This document shows, piece by piece, positions 18,772-27,569 of a DNA stretch of 64,000 bases. The position numbers were made by a program, and so were the translations under genes. Numbering within the stretch: position 1 is the stretch's first letter; every line of letters starts with the position of its first letter. Source of the stretch: Alkalihalobacillus alcalophilus ATCC 27647 = CGMCC 1.3604 (lineage in GTDB: Bacteria; Bacillota; Bacilli; Bacillales; Bacillaceae_D); assembly GCF_000292245.2 (NCBI RefSeq), contig NZ_ALPT02000013.1, forward strand, positions 4,097 through 68,096, in the 5' to 3' direction. Below the pieces are notes generated by a model, which was not told the DNA's origin, made no database searches, and was given only the letters and a program-made list of their open reading frames with translations.

Positions 18772-19568
18772 TTAGATTAATTGGAGAAGATGTAAAATCG
18801 GCATTACATAAATTAAACTATCAAAGCGGTCTAAAATTCCACCATGTCCAGGTAATACCGTTCCTGAATCTTTGACCGAGTAATGTCGTTTTAAAGCAGA
18901 TTCCACCAGATCCCCTAATTGTCCAAACGTGGAGGCAACTAACATAACAAATAGGGCAATAAAGTAGTGATCAAAGATCGGGAAGAACCAATAAAAAATA
19001 GTTCCTAACACAACCGCACTTATAATCCCACCAATTGCTCCTTCTACTGTCTTCTTTGGACTAATATCTGGCCATAACTTATGCTTTCCAAATGCCCGGC
19101 CAATAAAATAAGCTCCTGAATCGGTTGTCCAAATAATAATAAGAACAAAAAAGACTAACCACATACCAATATCGGCGATTTCTCTTGTCATTAATAAATA
19201 ATGAAAACCAAAACCAACATAAACCGAAGATAATACGACAAACCCAACTTCATCAAAAGTGAATTTATTTTTCGAAAGAACTGTTAACATAAGCAAAAAT
19301 AAAATTAAAAAACAAAGGTTTCAATTTTAGTAAATTGAATCGTTACGACTGTATCAAACCATGTGGATGGAATGAGCAACAGCCACATCGAACCTAAGCT
19401 AATTAATCCCATTACAGAGAATGGTGAAATTTTCTTCATTTTTAAAAGCTCTGTCATTGCAACAGATGCAACGATAAAAATAAACGTTGAAAAAAGCCAG
19501 CCTCCTGCAATAACTAAACTAATAAATAAAGCTCCACCAATAACTCCTGTAATGATTCTCTGTTTCAT
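18772..19568 (-). CDS. cdsA: Phosphatidate cytidylyltransferase, split by a -1 frameshift
   Basis: Makes CDP-diacylglycerol, the precursor of phospholipids; a polytopic membrane enzyme. The reading frame is broken. The first 87 codons (19568-19305) encode the N-terminal helices and stop at a TAA directly after a T6 run (19307-19312). The remaining frame runs to 18772, with the family signature KDSGTVLPGHGGILDRFDS. Adding one T to the run joins the two parts into a 265-residue protein, the normal CdsA length, reading TFVFLILFLLMLTVL across the join. Because CdsA is normally essential, a base-calling error, slippage or a second copy must be considered. It lies between uppS and dxr as in B. subtilis. 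Confidence 0.9.
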
Positions 19569-19589
19569 AAGTATTGCCGCCTCCTTTAT

Positions 19590-20360
19590 TTACACGCCCC
19601 CGTAGCGCCTTGCTCTTTTTTGATAGACGGCAATCGCTTCTGTAAAGTGATGTTCATTAAAATCTGGCCATAAAACATCTGTAAACCATAATTCACTATA
19701 AGCTGCTTGCCAAAGCATAAAATTACTTAAGCGAATTTCTCCGCTTGTCCTAATTAATAAGTCGGGATCTGATAATTGCGCGGTCATTAAATAGTTTTGC
19801 ATTAATTCTTCATTTATATCAGTTGATTCTAGCTTTCCTGCTTTAACTTCTTCACTAATTTGTTTAATTGCTTCAAGCATTTCAAAGCGGCTACCATAAT
19901 TTAGTGCGAAGTTAAGGATTAGTCCGGTGTTATCTTTTGTTTCCTCAACCGCTTGCCTGACTGCACGTAATGTATAGTCCGGTAAATTATCAAGACTTCC
20001 CATTAAACGCACCCGCACATTTTCTTTTTTTAATGTGGGGAGCTCACTATTTAAATATCGTTCGGGTAATCGTAATAAAAAATCCACTTCTGTTTTGGGC
20101 CTTTTCCAATTTTCTGTTGAAAATGCATATAGCGTTAAGACTTTTACCCCTACATCATTGGCTTTACGTACAATTTTATTAACAACTTTCATCCCTTCAC
20201 GATGCCCAGCAACGCGAGGAAGTCCCTTTTTCTTCGCCCATCTTCCATTTCCATCCATGATGATCGCGACATGCTCTGGAATGTTAACGTGTTCAAGCTG
20301 AGCCGCTGCTTCACTTGAATTCTTTTCCTTTGCTCTCCATTTAGAAAATCTATCAAGCAT
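19590..20360 (-). CDS. uppS: Isoprenyl transferase (undecaprenyl diphosphate synthase)
   Basis: Cis-prenyltransferase that condenses isopentenyl diphosphate units to undecaprenyl diphosphate, the lipid carrier for cell-wall synthesis. The 256-residue form starts MLDRFSKWRAKEKN; an upstream ATG overlaps the GGAGG site and is rejected. The catalytic motif IIMDGNGRWA places Asp at 36; YAFSTENWKRP and RTSGEIRLSNFMLWQ are also present. It is the first gene of the uppS-cdsA-dxr-rseP-proS group and is separated from frr by a terminator. Confidence 0.96.
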   Translation of the reverse strand: MLDRFSKWRAKEKNSSEAAAQLEHVNIPEHVAIIMDGNGRWAKKKGLPRVAGHREGMKVVNKIVRKANDVGVKVLTLYAFSTENWKRPKTEVDFLLRLPERYLNSELPTLKKENVRVRLMGSLDNLPDYTLRAVRQAVEETKDNTGLILNFALNYGSRFEMLEAIKQISEEVKAGKLESTDINEELMQNYLMTAQLSDPDLLIRTSGEIRLSNFMLWQAAYSELWFTDVLWPDFNEHHFTEAIAVYQKRARRYGGV

Positions 20361-20434
20361 CCGTCTGCCCTCCATCTACGCGCAGCTGGATCACTGCCTC
20401 GCTTCTTTCCAAATCGTTCTATGAGAAAAAGTGT

Positions 20435-20457
20435 AAAAAACCCCCTAAAAAGAGGGT
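20435..20457 (-). terminator. frr terminator
   Basis: Minus-strand ACCCTC and GGGGGT pair around a short T-rich loop and are followed by TTTTTT. It lies between frr and uppS. Confidence 0.75.
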
Positions 20458-20490
20458 CTTTATTCTTCATCTAGTTTACAACTAATTTGC

Positions 20491-21048
20491 TTAGACTTCC
20501 ATAATTTCTTTTTCTTTGTTTGCTGCAACAGCGTCCACTTTTTCAATCGTTTTATCTGTTAGCTTTTGAACCTCATCTGTCTCACGGCGTAAATCATCTT
20601 CAGTCATATCGCCATCTTTTTGAGATTTTTTCAGTTCATCATTAGCATCACGACGAACGTTACGAACAGCGACCTTCGCTTCTTCAGCTGAGCGTTTGAC
20701 AAGTTTCACAAGCTCTTTACGACGCTCTTCTGTTAATGCAGGAATTTGAATACGAATAATTGTTCCATCATTAGAAGGTGTTAAACCTAAATCAGCTTTC
20801 ATAATCGCTCTTTCAACATCATTAATAGATGACTTATCAAATGGTTGGATGACAAGCAAACGAGCTTCTGGTACTGAAATCGTCGCTAATTGATTAAGTG
20901 GTGTTTCCGCACCGTAATATTCAACAGTAACCCGATCTAATAAGGCTGGATTTGCACGTCCTGCACGTAATTTAGCAAGTTCACGATTTAAAGCATCAAT
21001 CGCTTTTGTCATACGGCCTTCAGCATTTTTTAGAATTTCTTGTGACAT
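20491..21048 (-). CDS. frr: Ribosome recycling factor
   Basis: With EF-G, splits post-termination 70S ribosomes. The 185-residue product has exactly the family length; landmark regions are LAKLRAGRANPALLDRVTVEYYG and IQPFDKSSINDVERAI. An AGGGGG site precedes the ATG. One base separates it from pyrH, the usual tsf-pyrH-frr order. Confidence 0.97.
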   Translation of the reverse strand: MSQEILKNAEGRMTKAIDALNRELAKLRAGRANPALLDRVTVEYYGAETPLNQLATISVPEARLLVIQPFDKSSINDVERAIMKADLGLTPSNDGTIIRIQIPALTEERRKELVKLVKRSAEEAKVAVRNVRRDANDELKKSQKDGDMTEDDLRRETDEVQKLTDKTIEKVDAVAANKEKEIMEV

Positions 21049-21049
21049 C

Positions 21050-21766
21050 TTATTTCCCCCTAACTACTGTACCAATTTCTTCACCAAGTACAGCTCGTTT
21101 AATATTTCCTTCTTCCATAATGGAGAAGACAACTAATGGTATATTATTATCCATACATAATGATGAAGCGGTTGAGTCCATAACAGCCAACCCTTCTTTT
21201 AATACATCCATATATGTTAATGATGAATATTTTTTCGCGTTTTCATCAACCGATGGGTCAGCACTATAAACACCATCTACTTTATTTTTAGCCATCAAAA
21301 TCACTTCTGCTTCGATTTCAGCCGCACGCAAGGCAGCTGTTGTATCTGTAGAGAAATAAGGATTCCCTGTTCCTGCCGCAAAAATAACGACACGTTTCTT
21401 TTCTAAATGACGAATCGCTTTTCGACGGATATAAGGTTCAGCTACTTGACGCATTTCGATCGATGTTTGCACACGGGATTCTACCTCGATATCTTCAAGA
21501 CTATCTTGTAAGGCCAAGGAATTCATAACCGTTGCAAGCATCCCCATATAATCAGCGGTTGCTCGGTCCATCCCTTTTGCACTTCCCGCCATTCCACGCC
21601 AGATATTGCCGCCTCCAACAACAACAGCCACTTCCACATCTAACTCTACAATTTCCTTAATTTGTGAAGCGATCGATTGAATAACAGTTGGATCAATTCC
21701 ATACCCTTGTTCTCCTGCCAATGCTTCACCACTTAATTTTAAAACAACTCGATTAAATTTTTGCAT
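21050..21766 (-). CDS. pyrH: Uridylate kinase
   Basis: Hexameric bacterial UMP kinase that makes UDP for RNA, DNA and cell-wall precursors. The 238-residue form starts MQKFNRVVLKLSGEAL; an upstream ATG overlaps GGAGGTCATC and is rejected. GGGNIWRG and the C-terminal ATP-site region DNNIPLVVFSIMEEGN are visible. It is followed at once by frr and separated from tsf by a terminator. Confidence 0.96.
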   Translation of the reverse strand: MQKFNRVVLKLSGEALAGEQGYGIDPTVIQSIASQIKEIVELDVEVAVVVGGGNIWRGMAGSAKGMDRATADYMGMLATVMNSLALQDSLEDIEVESRVQTSIEMRQVAEPYIRRKAIRHLEKKRVVIFAAGTGNPYFSTDTTAALRAAEIEAEVILMAKNKVDGVYSADPSVDENAKKYSSLTYMDVLKEGLAVMDSTASSLCMDNNIPLVVFSIMEEGNIKRAVLGEEIGTVVRGK

Positions 21767-21844
21767 GATGACCTCCATAAAAATAACGAATAGAAAAGTG
21801 TAAAAGTGCGAAATAATTCGTACTAAAAATCTTTAATTACCTTG

Positions 21845-21873
21845 AAAAAAAGGGACACTAGCTAATGTGCCCC
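21845..21873 (-). terminator. tsf terminator
   Basis: GGGGCAC and GTGTCCC form an imperfect stem on the minus strand, followed by seven T residues. It starts ten bases after tsf. Confidence 0.85.
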
Positions 21874-21883
21874 TTATCTTGAA

Positions 21884-22768
21884 TTATTTCTTTACTTGAG
21901 ACATAACTTCATCAGCGAAGTTCTCTTCTCTTTTCTCAAGACCTTCTCCTACTTCATAACGGATGAAAGATTGAACAGTAGCTCCTTTATTTTGAAGGAA
22001 CTTGCCAACTTTTTGGTCACCGTCTTTAACGAAAGGTTGGTCAACTAAACATACTTGTTCAAAGAACTTGCTTAAACGACCTTCAACCATTTTTTCAACG
22101 ATTTTTTCTGGTTTACCTTCGTTAAGTGCTTGTTGTTTTAAAATTTCACGCTCGTGGTTAACTGTTTCTTCAGATACAGCTGTACGATCTACGTAAGTTG
22201 GGTTGATTGCTGCCACATGCATCGCAATATCTTTTGCAAGGGCACTGTCAGTTGTTCCATTAAGAACCGTTAATACACCAATACGTCCACCCATGTGTAA
22301 GTACTCACCAAATGCATCTGCATCTGTTTTTTCTACGATAGTGAAACGACGTAGCGTAATTTTTTCTCCGATTTTTGCAACAGCTGAGTTGATATATTCT
22401 TCTAAAGAAGGACCATCACCTTTGAAAGCTTGAGTTAATGCTTCAGCCGCATCTGCAGGATTTTGTTCTAATACATGCTCTGCTAGTTCCTTAACTAATG
22501 TTTGGAACGCTTCGTTTTTTGCAACAAAGTCTGTTTCAGAGTTTACTTCAATAAGAACCGCTTTATTTCCTTCAGATTTAACAAATGTTAAACCTTCTGC
22601 TGCGATACGATCTGCTTTTTTAGCTGCTTTTGCAATTCCTTTTTCACGTAAAAGGTCAATCGCTTTATCCATATCACCATCAACTTCTGTTAATGCTTTT
22701 TTACAATCCATCATTCCTGCGCCTGTTTTTTCACGCAATTCTTTAACCATGCTAGCTGTAATTGCCAT
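21884..22768 (-). CDS. tsf: Elongation factor Ts
   Basis: Nucleotide exchange factor for EF-Tu. The 294-residue product starts MAITASMVKELREKTGAGMMDCKKAL, the family signature, and contains TDFVAKNE, the motif that inserts into EF-Tu. GGAGG lies upstream of the ATG. It follows rpsB, but a strong terminator lies between them and a candidate promoter precedes tsf. Confidence 0.97.
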   Translation of the reverse strand: MAITASMVKELREKTGAGMMDCKKALTEVDGDMDKAIDLLREKGIAKAAKKADRIAAEGLTFVKSEGNKAVLIEVNSETDFVAKNEAFQTLVKELAEHVLEQNPADAAEALTQAFKGDGPSLEEYINSAVAKIGEKITLRRFTIVEKTDADAFGEYLHMGGRIGVLTVLNGTTDSALAKDIAMHVAAINPTYVDRTAVSEETVNHEREILKQQALNEGKPEKIVEKMVEGRLSKFFEQVCLVDQPFVKDGDQKVGKFLQNKGATVQSFIRYEVGEGLEKREENFADEVMSQVKK

Positions 22769-22863
22769 TCAAATACGCCTCCTCAAACTTAAGTATGTTC
22801 AACATTATTATGGTTCAAACATTTATAGCCGCTTTCCCCATATGTAATTCTCATTTTCAGGAA

Positions 22864-22872
22864 AATATAGCA
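22864..22872 (-). promoter_or_regulatory. Candidate extended -10 promoter for tsf
   Basis: Minus-strand TGCTATATT matches an extended -10 element. No good -35 box is present at 17 bases. The position downstream of the rpsB terminator fits a tsf promoter. Confidence 0.4.
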
Positions 22873-22950
22873 TATCGCTCATGCAAAAGCATACAATCAC
22901 TATATCCCTGTAGAAATCTCATCGTTCTTACTCTCTGCTATCGATTCCTT

Positions 22951-22993
22951 TTAAAAAAAGGGCGGAAAAGGGTAACCCCCTTTACCACCCTTT
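22951..22993 (-). terminator. rpsB terminator
   Basis: A long two-part hairpin: AAAGGGTGG pairs with CCGCCCTTT, and inside it AAAGGG pairs with CCCTTT. A run of T follows. It separates rpsB from tsf. Confidence 0.85.
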
Positions 22994-23010
22994 AATCAAA
23001 GCAAATAAAA

Positions 23011-23736
23011 TTAAGCAGTCGTTGTTTCTTCTACTTCAACTTCTTCCGCTTCTTCAGCAGTTGTTGCTTCAATCACAGCATCAGCCATTTTTGCAGTTAG
23101 AAGTTTAACGGCACGAATTGCATCATCGTTACCTGGGATTACATAATCAATTTCATCTGGATCACAGTTTGTATCTACAATCGCAACAATTGGAATGTTC
23201 AATTTGTGAGCTTCCGCAATTGCAATACGTTCTTTACGTGGGTCAATAACAAACAATGCATCAGGAACTCCTGGCATGTCTTTAATTCCACCTAAGAATT
23301 TCTCAAGACGATCCATTTCTTTGTTTAATAAGATAACTTCTTTTTTAGGAAGTACATCAAATGTACCATCTTCTTGCATTTTCTCAAGTTTTTTCAAACG
23401 CGTAATACGCTTTTGAATCGTTTCGAAGTTTGTTAATGTACCACCTAACCAACGTTGGTTGATGAAGTACATACCACAACGTTCAGCTTCTTCTTTCACT
23501 GAATCTTGTGCTTGTTTTTTTGTTCCAACGAAAAGGATTTTTCCTCCGTCAGCAGCTAAGTTACGAACAAAGTTATACGCTTCGTCAACTTTCTTAACTG
23601 TTTTTTGTAAATCGATAATGTAAATACCGTTACGCTCCGTGAAGATGTAGCGATCCATTTTTGGGTTCCAACGACGAGTTTGGTGACCGAAGTGTACCCC
23701 AGCTTCTAGTAATTGTTTCATGGAAATCACTGCCAC
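23011..23736 (-). CDS. rpsB: 30S ribosomal protein S2
   Basis: Late-binding small-subunit protein. A GTG start at 23736 gives 241 residues starting MAVISMKQLLEAGVHFGHQTRRWNPKM and is preceded by AAGGAGGTG with good spacing; an earlier in-frame GTG is part of that ribosome site. FVGTKKQAQDSVKEEA and the acidic tail EEAEEVEVEETTTA are typical. It has its own sigma-A promoter and a leader of about 120 bases with a hairpin. Confidence 0.97.
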   Translation of the reverse strand: MAVISMKQLLEAGVHFGHQTRRWNPKMDRYIFTERNGIYIIDLQKTVKKVDEAYNFVRNLAADGGKILFVGTKKQAQDSVKEEAERCGMYFINQRWLGGTLTNFETIQKRITRLKKLEKMQEDGTFDVLPKKEVILLNKEMDRLEKFLGGIKDMPGVPDALFVIDPRKERIAIAEAHKLNIPIVAIVDTNCDPDEIDYVIPGNDDAIRAVKLLTAKMADAVIEATTAEEAEEVEVEETTTA

Positions 23737-23787
23737 ATCAAACACCTCCTTATGATTGGTTTTTTATTTTCCTCCGCATCCTTCATA

Positions 23788-23824
23788 TTTGAACAAAACT
23801 GTTAAAACAGCACCAATGTTCAAA
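23788..23824 (-). promoter_or_regulatory. Hairpin in the rpsB leader
   Basis: TTTGAACA and TGTTCAAA form a perfect eight-pair outer stem around an inner hairpin CTGTT/AACAG (23799-23810). It lies between the rpsB promoter and the ribosome site and has no T tract. A role in S2 autoregulation is a guess from position and structure. Confidence 0.45.
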
Positions 23825-23856
23825 TCAGCATGCGTGTGTGATTAACACCGTCAATT

Positions 23857-23885
23857 AATATACCATAACGAACGTTCCCTTGCAA
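23857..23885 (-). promoter_or_regulatory. Sigma-A promoter for rpsB
   Basis: TTGCAA (23880-23885), a spacer of exactly 17 bases, and TATATT (23857-23862) on the minus strand. It begins just past the end of the swrB-like gene. Confidence 0.8.
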
Positions 23886-23899
23886 GTAAATGTTATCGA

Positions 23900-24442
23900 T
23901 TAGCGATAAAAATTCAAAATAAGTTGAACTTCCCCTTTACCAACTTTTAATTGTTTGGCAATCTCTTCTACAGAGAGCCCTTGCTTGGATAAAGTTAAAA
24001 CCTTCACTGTTAACGATTGCTCAAATACGACACCTTCACTCGTTGTATCAACAGGAGGTTCATAATCAGAATAGCTGCTTGCTTCTGCCTTATTTAATTC
24101 AGCTTTAAAAGAACTCTTTTTAGGGCTTTCTTTTAAAGGTTCCTGTTCGATGCTTTTATGTTGTACGGCCCCTGATTGTGCTGACTCAGCTAATTCTACA
24201 TTTGAACGTTTTGATTTTTGCTCTTCTGATGTTACGGTATGATTGCTTAAGCTTTGGATAAGGGCTTCATTATCCTTTTTTATTTGGCTCGTATGCAAAA
24301 TCAATGAATCTTGAATCTCGACTTTTAAATGATTCAACTTTTCGTTCTCTTGCTCTAAATGAGCGATTCTGTTTTTGAGTGATACTAGAATAAAGACAAC
24401 TACAATATGAATGATAAAACTAACCGCTACTAAAAATGCCAT
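23900..24442 (-). CDS. swrB: SwrB-like membrane protein (YlxL family)
   Basis: A 180-residue protein with one N-terminal membrane helix (about 4-22), a predicted coiled coil (about 25-65), a low-complexity linker and a small C-terminal helix-turn-helix-like segment, LSVEEIAKQLKVGKGEVQLILN. B. subtilis swrB is the last gene of the fla/che operon, has the same N-terminal architecture, and promotes activation of the flagellar export apparatus. Position and shape support the call; sequence similarity cannot be measured here. It starts at ATG 24442 after AGAGGAA. Confidence 0.65.
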   Translation of the reverse strand: MAFLVAVSFIIHIVVVFILVSLKNRIAHLEQENEKLNHLKVEIQDSLILHTSQIKKDNEALIQSLSNHTVTSEEQKSKRSNVELAESAQSGAVQHKSIEQEPLKESPKKSSFKAELNKAEASSYSDYEPPVDTTSEGVVFEQSLTVKVLTLSKQGLSVEEIAKQLKVGKGEVQLILNFYR

Positions 24443-24453
24443 CGTACTTCCTC

Positions 24454-24774
24454 TCAGCCCGAAAAGTCAATAAACTTCCCTTTATAGGGATGGTTCGATT
24501 GCTCTTTTCTTTCTTGTTGGTCTTCTCTTTTTTTCCTTTGTTGGTCAGATCTTTCATTTTGCTCCTTTTGACCTTTTTGTTCATCCCTAATTTTCGAATT
24601 GGTCGTTTCTTCAGACTGCGTAATCATCTTTCTTTTTTGTCGCAGTAGTTCTGCTTGCTCCTGGGCTAGCAAATCTTGCCGTGTTTGAAAACGCTGTTGC
24701 ATTTGTTCTTGGATTTTTCCTGTTTTTTGTGAATGCGGATACGAACCTTGCATTTCGACCGGACGAAGGCTCAT
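24454..24774 (-). CDS. Small charged protein of unknown function in the fla/che operon
   Basis: A 106-residue protein starting MSLRPVEMQGSYPHSQKTGKI. It is very rich in Gln, Glu, Lys and Arg with no membrane segment; the middle (about 20-95) should be helical or coiled coil. No known domain was recognised. A strong GGAGGAG site and its tight placement between fapA and swrB argue that it is a real gene. B. subtilis has no gene at this point. A flagellar or swarming role is inferred from position only. Confidence 0.6.
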   Translation of the reverse strand: MSLRPVEMQGSYPHSQKTGKIQEQMQQRFQTRQDLLAQEQAELLRQKRKMITQSEETTNSKIRDEQKGQKEQNERSDQQRKKREDQQERKEQSNHPYKGKFIDFSG

Positions 24775-24787
24775 GTGTCACTCCTCC

Positions 24788-26191
24788 TCATTTTAACATC
24801 GAGATCGTAATCTCATTTTCCATTAAAGCAATTTGCGTTTTAGGGTAGGATGATGATAACTTACGACGATATTTGCCAAAATGGACATTTACATTAGGAT
24901 AAATCATTTTCTCACATTTTATATACCCAAAAATTTGACCTTGAATATTTTCTTTTAATTCTAACAAATTTTCCTCTTGCTGGTCACGTTTTGTCATAGA
25001 CTCTTTTAAAAAATGTAAAACCTTAAGTTTATGTAGCTTTTCTTTCCCTTGCAATGCACCAGATCTTTTTTCTTTTTCCACTAGCATTTTAAGCAATTTG
25101 GAAGATTTATTAATATTTTCATTCGTTTCTTTTATAAACAATTCCATTTCTTTTTGTTGCTTCACAGCCTTTTCAGATGGACCAACATAAAGCTCTGTTT
25201 TGGTATGCATCGCATTTCCAAATTCATTTGCATGGATCTTAAATCCAGCTGATGTACTTCCCCCCACGATGTTCCCTTTTCCTTTTATACAAACAATTTC
25301 CGAAAAGGCGTAACAATAACTATGTAAAATCGATTGAGTAACATAAATCGAATCCTCAACTTCAATATTTCCTTCATTAATAAAAGTCGTGTGGAGCGAA
25401 CCTTTAGCTTTGATTTGACTTTTTTTCTGGCCAACAATACCAGCCCCGACATAAATCGAACCGCCCGCAACTAGTTCGGCTCCTTCTATCGTGCCAGAAA
25501 TCCTAATATCTCCACCTGCAGTAATTTTAAACCCCGTAGGGACACTTCCACGAATGTGGACGTTTCCAATAAAGTGAATATTACCCGTTTTAGTTCCCAC
25601 ATCGCCTTTCACCTCATAAACCGGATAAACATGAACCGTTTTTTTCGTAAAAGAAACTTGTCCATCTACGATCGAAAAAAGGGTTTGAGTGTTCTCTTCA
25701 AGCCTCGTATTCTTACCTGTTCTGAGCTGAAAATCCTTTCCTCGTTTCGCTTGGACTTTATCCCCATAAACATTTATCCCATCGGTGCCTTTTGTAGCGG
25801 CAATTTTCTGGGCTAATTTGGCCCCGGCTTCAACGGCAGGAATTTCAAGAACGTCTTTTAGATCAACCGTATGCATATCTTGATTAGTTTCTACCGATTG
25901 TTCTTTTTTCGGGTTTAAAAATAAAGACAAGTAGGCATCTTTTCCATCTGTCGGTTCTTGACCTTTTGCAATTAATTGAGGTTCAAAATCGTTCATTTGA
26001 TTTTCAATGACGTATTCGATCACTTGCTTATCTATTCCGAATTGAACTCTTTTTTTTAACAAAAAATCATTCAAATTTTCCTTATTTACCGTTTCACTTT
26101 TGCCAATTGGTTCTTTCTGATGGAGATAGGCTTCCATTTTATTTGGATTAACTTTAACTGAAAAATAAGGTTCCAAAGCGTGCAATGACAT
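24788..26191 (-). CDS. fapA: FapA family protein (DUF342)
   Basis: A 467-residue DUF342 protein. The N-terminal part is followed by a Gly-rich repetitive region (about 180-330, for example GNIHFIGNVHIRGSVPTGFKI and AGGDIRISGTIEGAELVAGG) expected to form a right-handed beta-helix, then a coiled coil (about 335-420). FapA-type proteins occur in flagellar loci of Bacillaceae and clostridia, and related proteins affect polar localisation or surface structures elsewhere; the exact role is not established. ATG at 26191 lies five bases after GGAGG; a TTG one codon upstream is possible. It lies directly after sigD, where B. subtilis has no such gene. Confidence 0.75.
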   Translation of the reverse strand: MSLHALEPYFSVKVNPNKMEAYLHQKEPIGKSETVNKENLNDFLLKKRVQFGIDKQVIEYVIENQMNDFEPQLIAKGQEPTDGKDAYLSLFLNPKKEQSVETNQDMHTVDLKDVLEIPAVEAGAKLAQKIAATKGTDGINVYGDKVQAKRGKDFQLRTGKNTRLEENTQTLFSIVDGQVSFTKKTVHVYPVYEVKGDVGTKTGNIHFIGNVHIRGSVPTGFKITAGGDIRISGTIEGAELVAGGSIYVGAGIVGQKKSQIKAKGSLHTTFINEGNIEVEDSIYVTQSILHSYCYAFSEIVCIKGKGNIVGGSTSAGFKIHANEFGNAMHTKTELYVGPSEKAVKQQKEMELFIKETNENINKSSKLLKMLVEKEKRSGALQGKEKLHKLKVLHFLKESMTKRDQQEENLLELKENIQGQIFGYIKCEKMIYPNVNVHFGKYRRKLSSSYPKTQIALMENEITISMLK

Positions 26192-26277
26192 CAACTCCTC
26201 CTACCGAATATTCGAGACATTTCTAAAAATCCCATTATTAAACAATAGATGAATCCGAAAATTTCTTATCAATAGCT

Positions 26278-27051
26278 CTATTGATCATGCTGCTGTCTTT
26301 TAAAGGCTTGTTTTAATCTAAAAATGGCTTTGGAATGAATTTGTGATATTCTTGATGTCGATAATTCCATAATTTGACCAATTTCGGTTAACGTAAGCCC
26401 CTCATAATAAAACAAACTGATAACTAATTGTTCTTTCTCAGTTAATTTTTTAATCAATCGAATTAATTCTTTTTTCTTAAAGTCATCCATTAATGTTTGT
26501 TCTGGAGTTAGGGTCTTCTCATCAACGATCGTCGACATAAATGTATCTGATTTATCTTGCTCCTGTGTAAATTCATCAATTGATAACATATTAGCTGTAA
26601 ATTGCTCCATTAATATTTGCGTCACTTCATCAACAGACATCTCTAAATGGGTTGCTACTTCTTCTGCTGTCACATTCCGACCATATAGTTGTTCTAACTT
26701 TTCGGTTGTTGCCTCTACCTTTTTTACCTTTTCACGCATCGATCGTGGTAACCAATCCGCTTTTCGCAAACCATCTAAAATAGCTCCACGAATGCGAAAG
26801 GAAGCATACGTATCAAACTTTAAATCCCGTTCAGGATTAAATTTCTCTAAAGCATCAAACAAACCAAAATGGCCATGGCTATATAAATCATCGCGGTTAA
26901 CATTTTTAGGTAATCCGACGGCAATTCGTTGAACATGATACTGAACGAGCGGCAAGTATAATCTGACAAGGTCGTCACAGGCATCTCGGTCTTTATTTTT
27001 TAACCATTGTTCCCATAGTCTTTTATCGTCCTCTATGATTAATTGAGCCAT
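26278..27051 (-). CDS. sigD: RNA polymerase sigma factor SigD (sigma-28/FliA)
   Basis: Directs transcription of late flagellar, chemotaxis and autolysin genes. The 257-residue product has region 2 with DLYSHGHFGLFDALEKF and the -10 recognition helix area FDTYASFRIRGAILDGLR, and region 4 with the helix-turn-helix LTEIGQIMELSTSRISQIH. It lies downstream of cheD at the distal end of the operon, which in B. subtilis makes SigD level depend on distance from the promoter. Confidence 0.95.
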   Translation of the reverse strand: MAQLIIEDDKRLWEQWLKNKDRDACDDLVRLYLPLVQYHVQRIAVGLPKNVNRDDLYSHGHFGLFDALEKFNPERDLKFDTYASFRIRGAILDGLRKADWLPRSMREKVKKVEATTEKLEQLYGRNVTAEEVATHLEMSVDEVTQILMEQFTANMLSIDEFTQEQDKSDTFMSTIVDEKTLTPEQTLMDDFKKKELIRLIKKLTEKEQLVISLFYYEGLTLTEIGQIMELSTSRISQIHSKAIFRLKQAFKRQQHDQ

Positions 27052-27080
27052 TTATCTCTCTCCTTCGTATCATTATCCGT

Positions 27081-27569
27081 TTAAATTTCTTTTGTTCCCG
27101 CGTGCACGGTTCGAATTTGTAATTTTTTTGTTGTTGGGTTAAATTCAATCGTTCTCCCGCTTTTTCCCCCAACATCTTCTGCTTTTATCGGTATCTTATA
27201 TTCAGCAAGAGTTCTTTTAACAGCTTCGACATTTCTAGGGCCAATTCGCATCATGTCGACCCCTTGGCTAAAAGTAAACATTTGCGCACCACCAGCAATT
27301 TTCGCGTACAATCGATTTACCTTGGCTCCAAGCTGAACCATTTGTTCAATTAAATCACTAATGGCTGTATCGGCATATTTGGCTCGATTTTGCGAATGAC
27401 TAGTAGCTTGTGTCGAATCTGGAAGCATGATATGGGCCATACCAGCTACAAGTGTCCGTTCATCATATAAGACAATCCCTACGCAGGAACCAAGACCTAA
27501 TGTACGAATCGTCTTTGGTGGTTCAACAGTGTTATAGTCGGCCATTCCGACTTTCGTTACATTATTCAT
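27081..27569 (-). CDS. cheD: Chemoreceptor glutamine deamidase CheD
   Basis: Deamidates receptor glutamines and partners CheC to tune CheA activity. The 162-residue product has the catalytic Cys29 in GLGSCVGI and His46 in MAHIMLP, the expected Cys-His pair. The start overlaps the cheC 3' end by eight bases, so coupling is likely; AGGAGTG lies upstream. No cheA or cheW is encoded in the neighbourhood, so its signalling target must be encoded elsewhere or be missing. Confidence 0.94.
   Translation of the reverse strand: MNNVTKVGMADYNTVEPPKTIRTLGLGSCVGIVLYDERTLVAGMAHIMLPDSTQATSHSQNRAKYADTAISDLIEQMVQLGAKVNRLYAKIAGGAQMFTFSQGVDMMRIGPRNVEAVKRTLAEYKIPIKAEDVGGKSGRTIEFNPTTKKLQIRTVHAGTKEI

Noticed and set aside
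23886..23912. Terminator at the end of the swrB-like gene
   Set aside because: TTATCG/CGATAA can pair, but the stem is short, overlaps the stop codon and has no T tract, so readthrough into rpsB seems possible.
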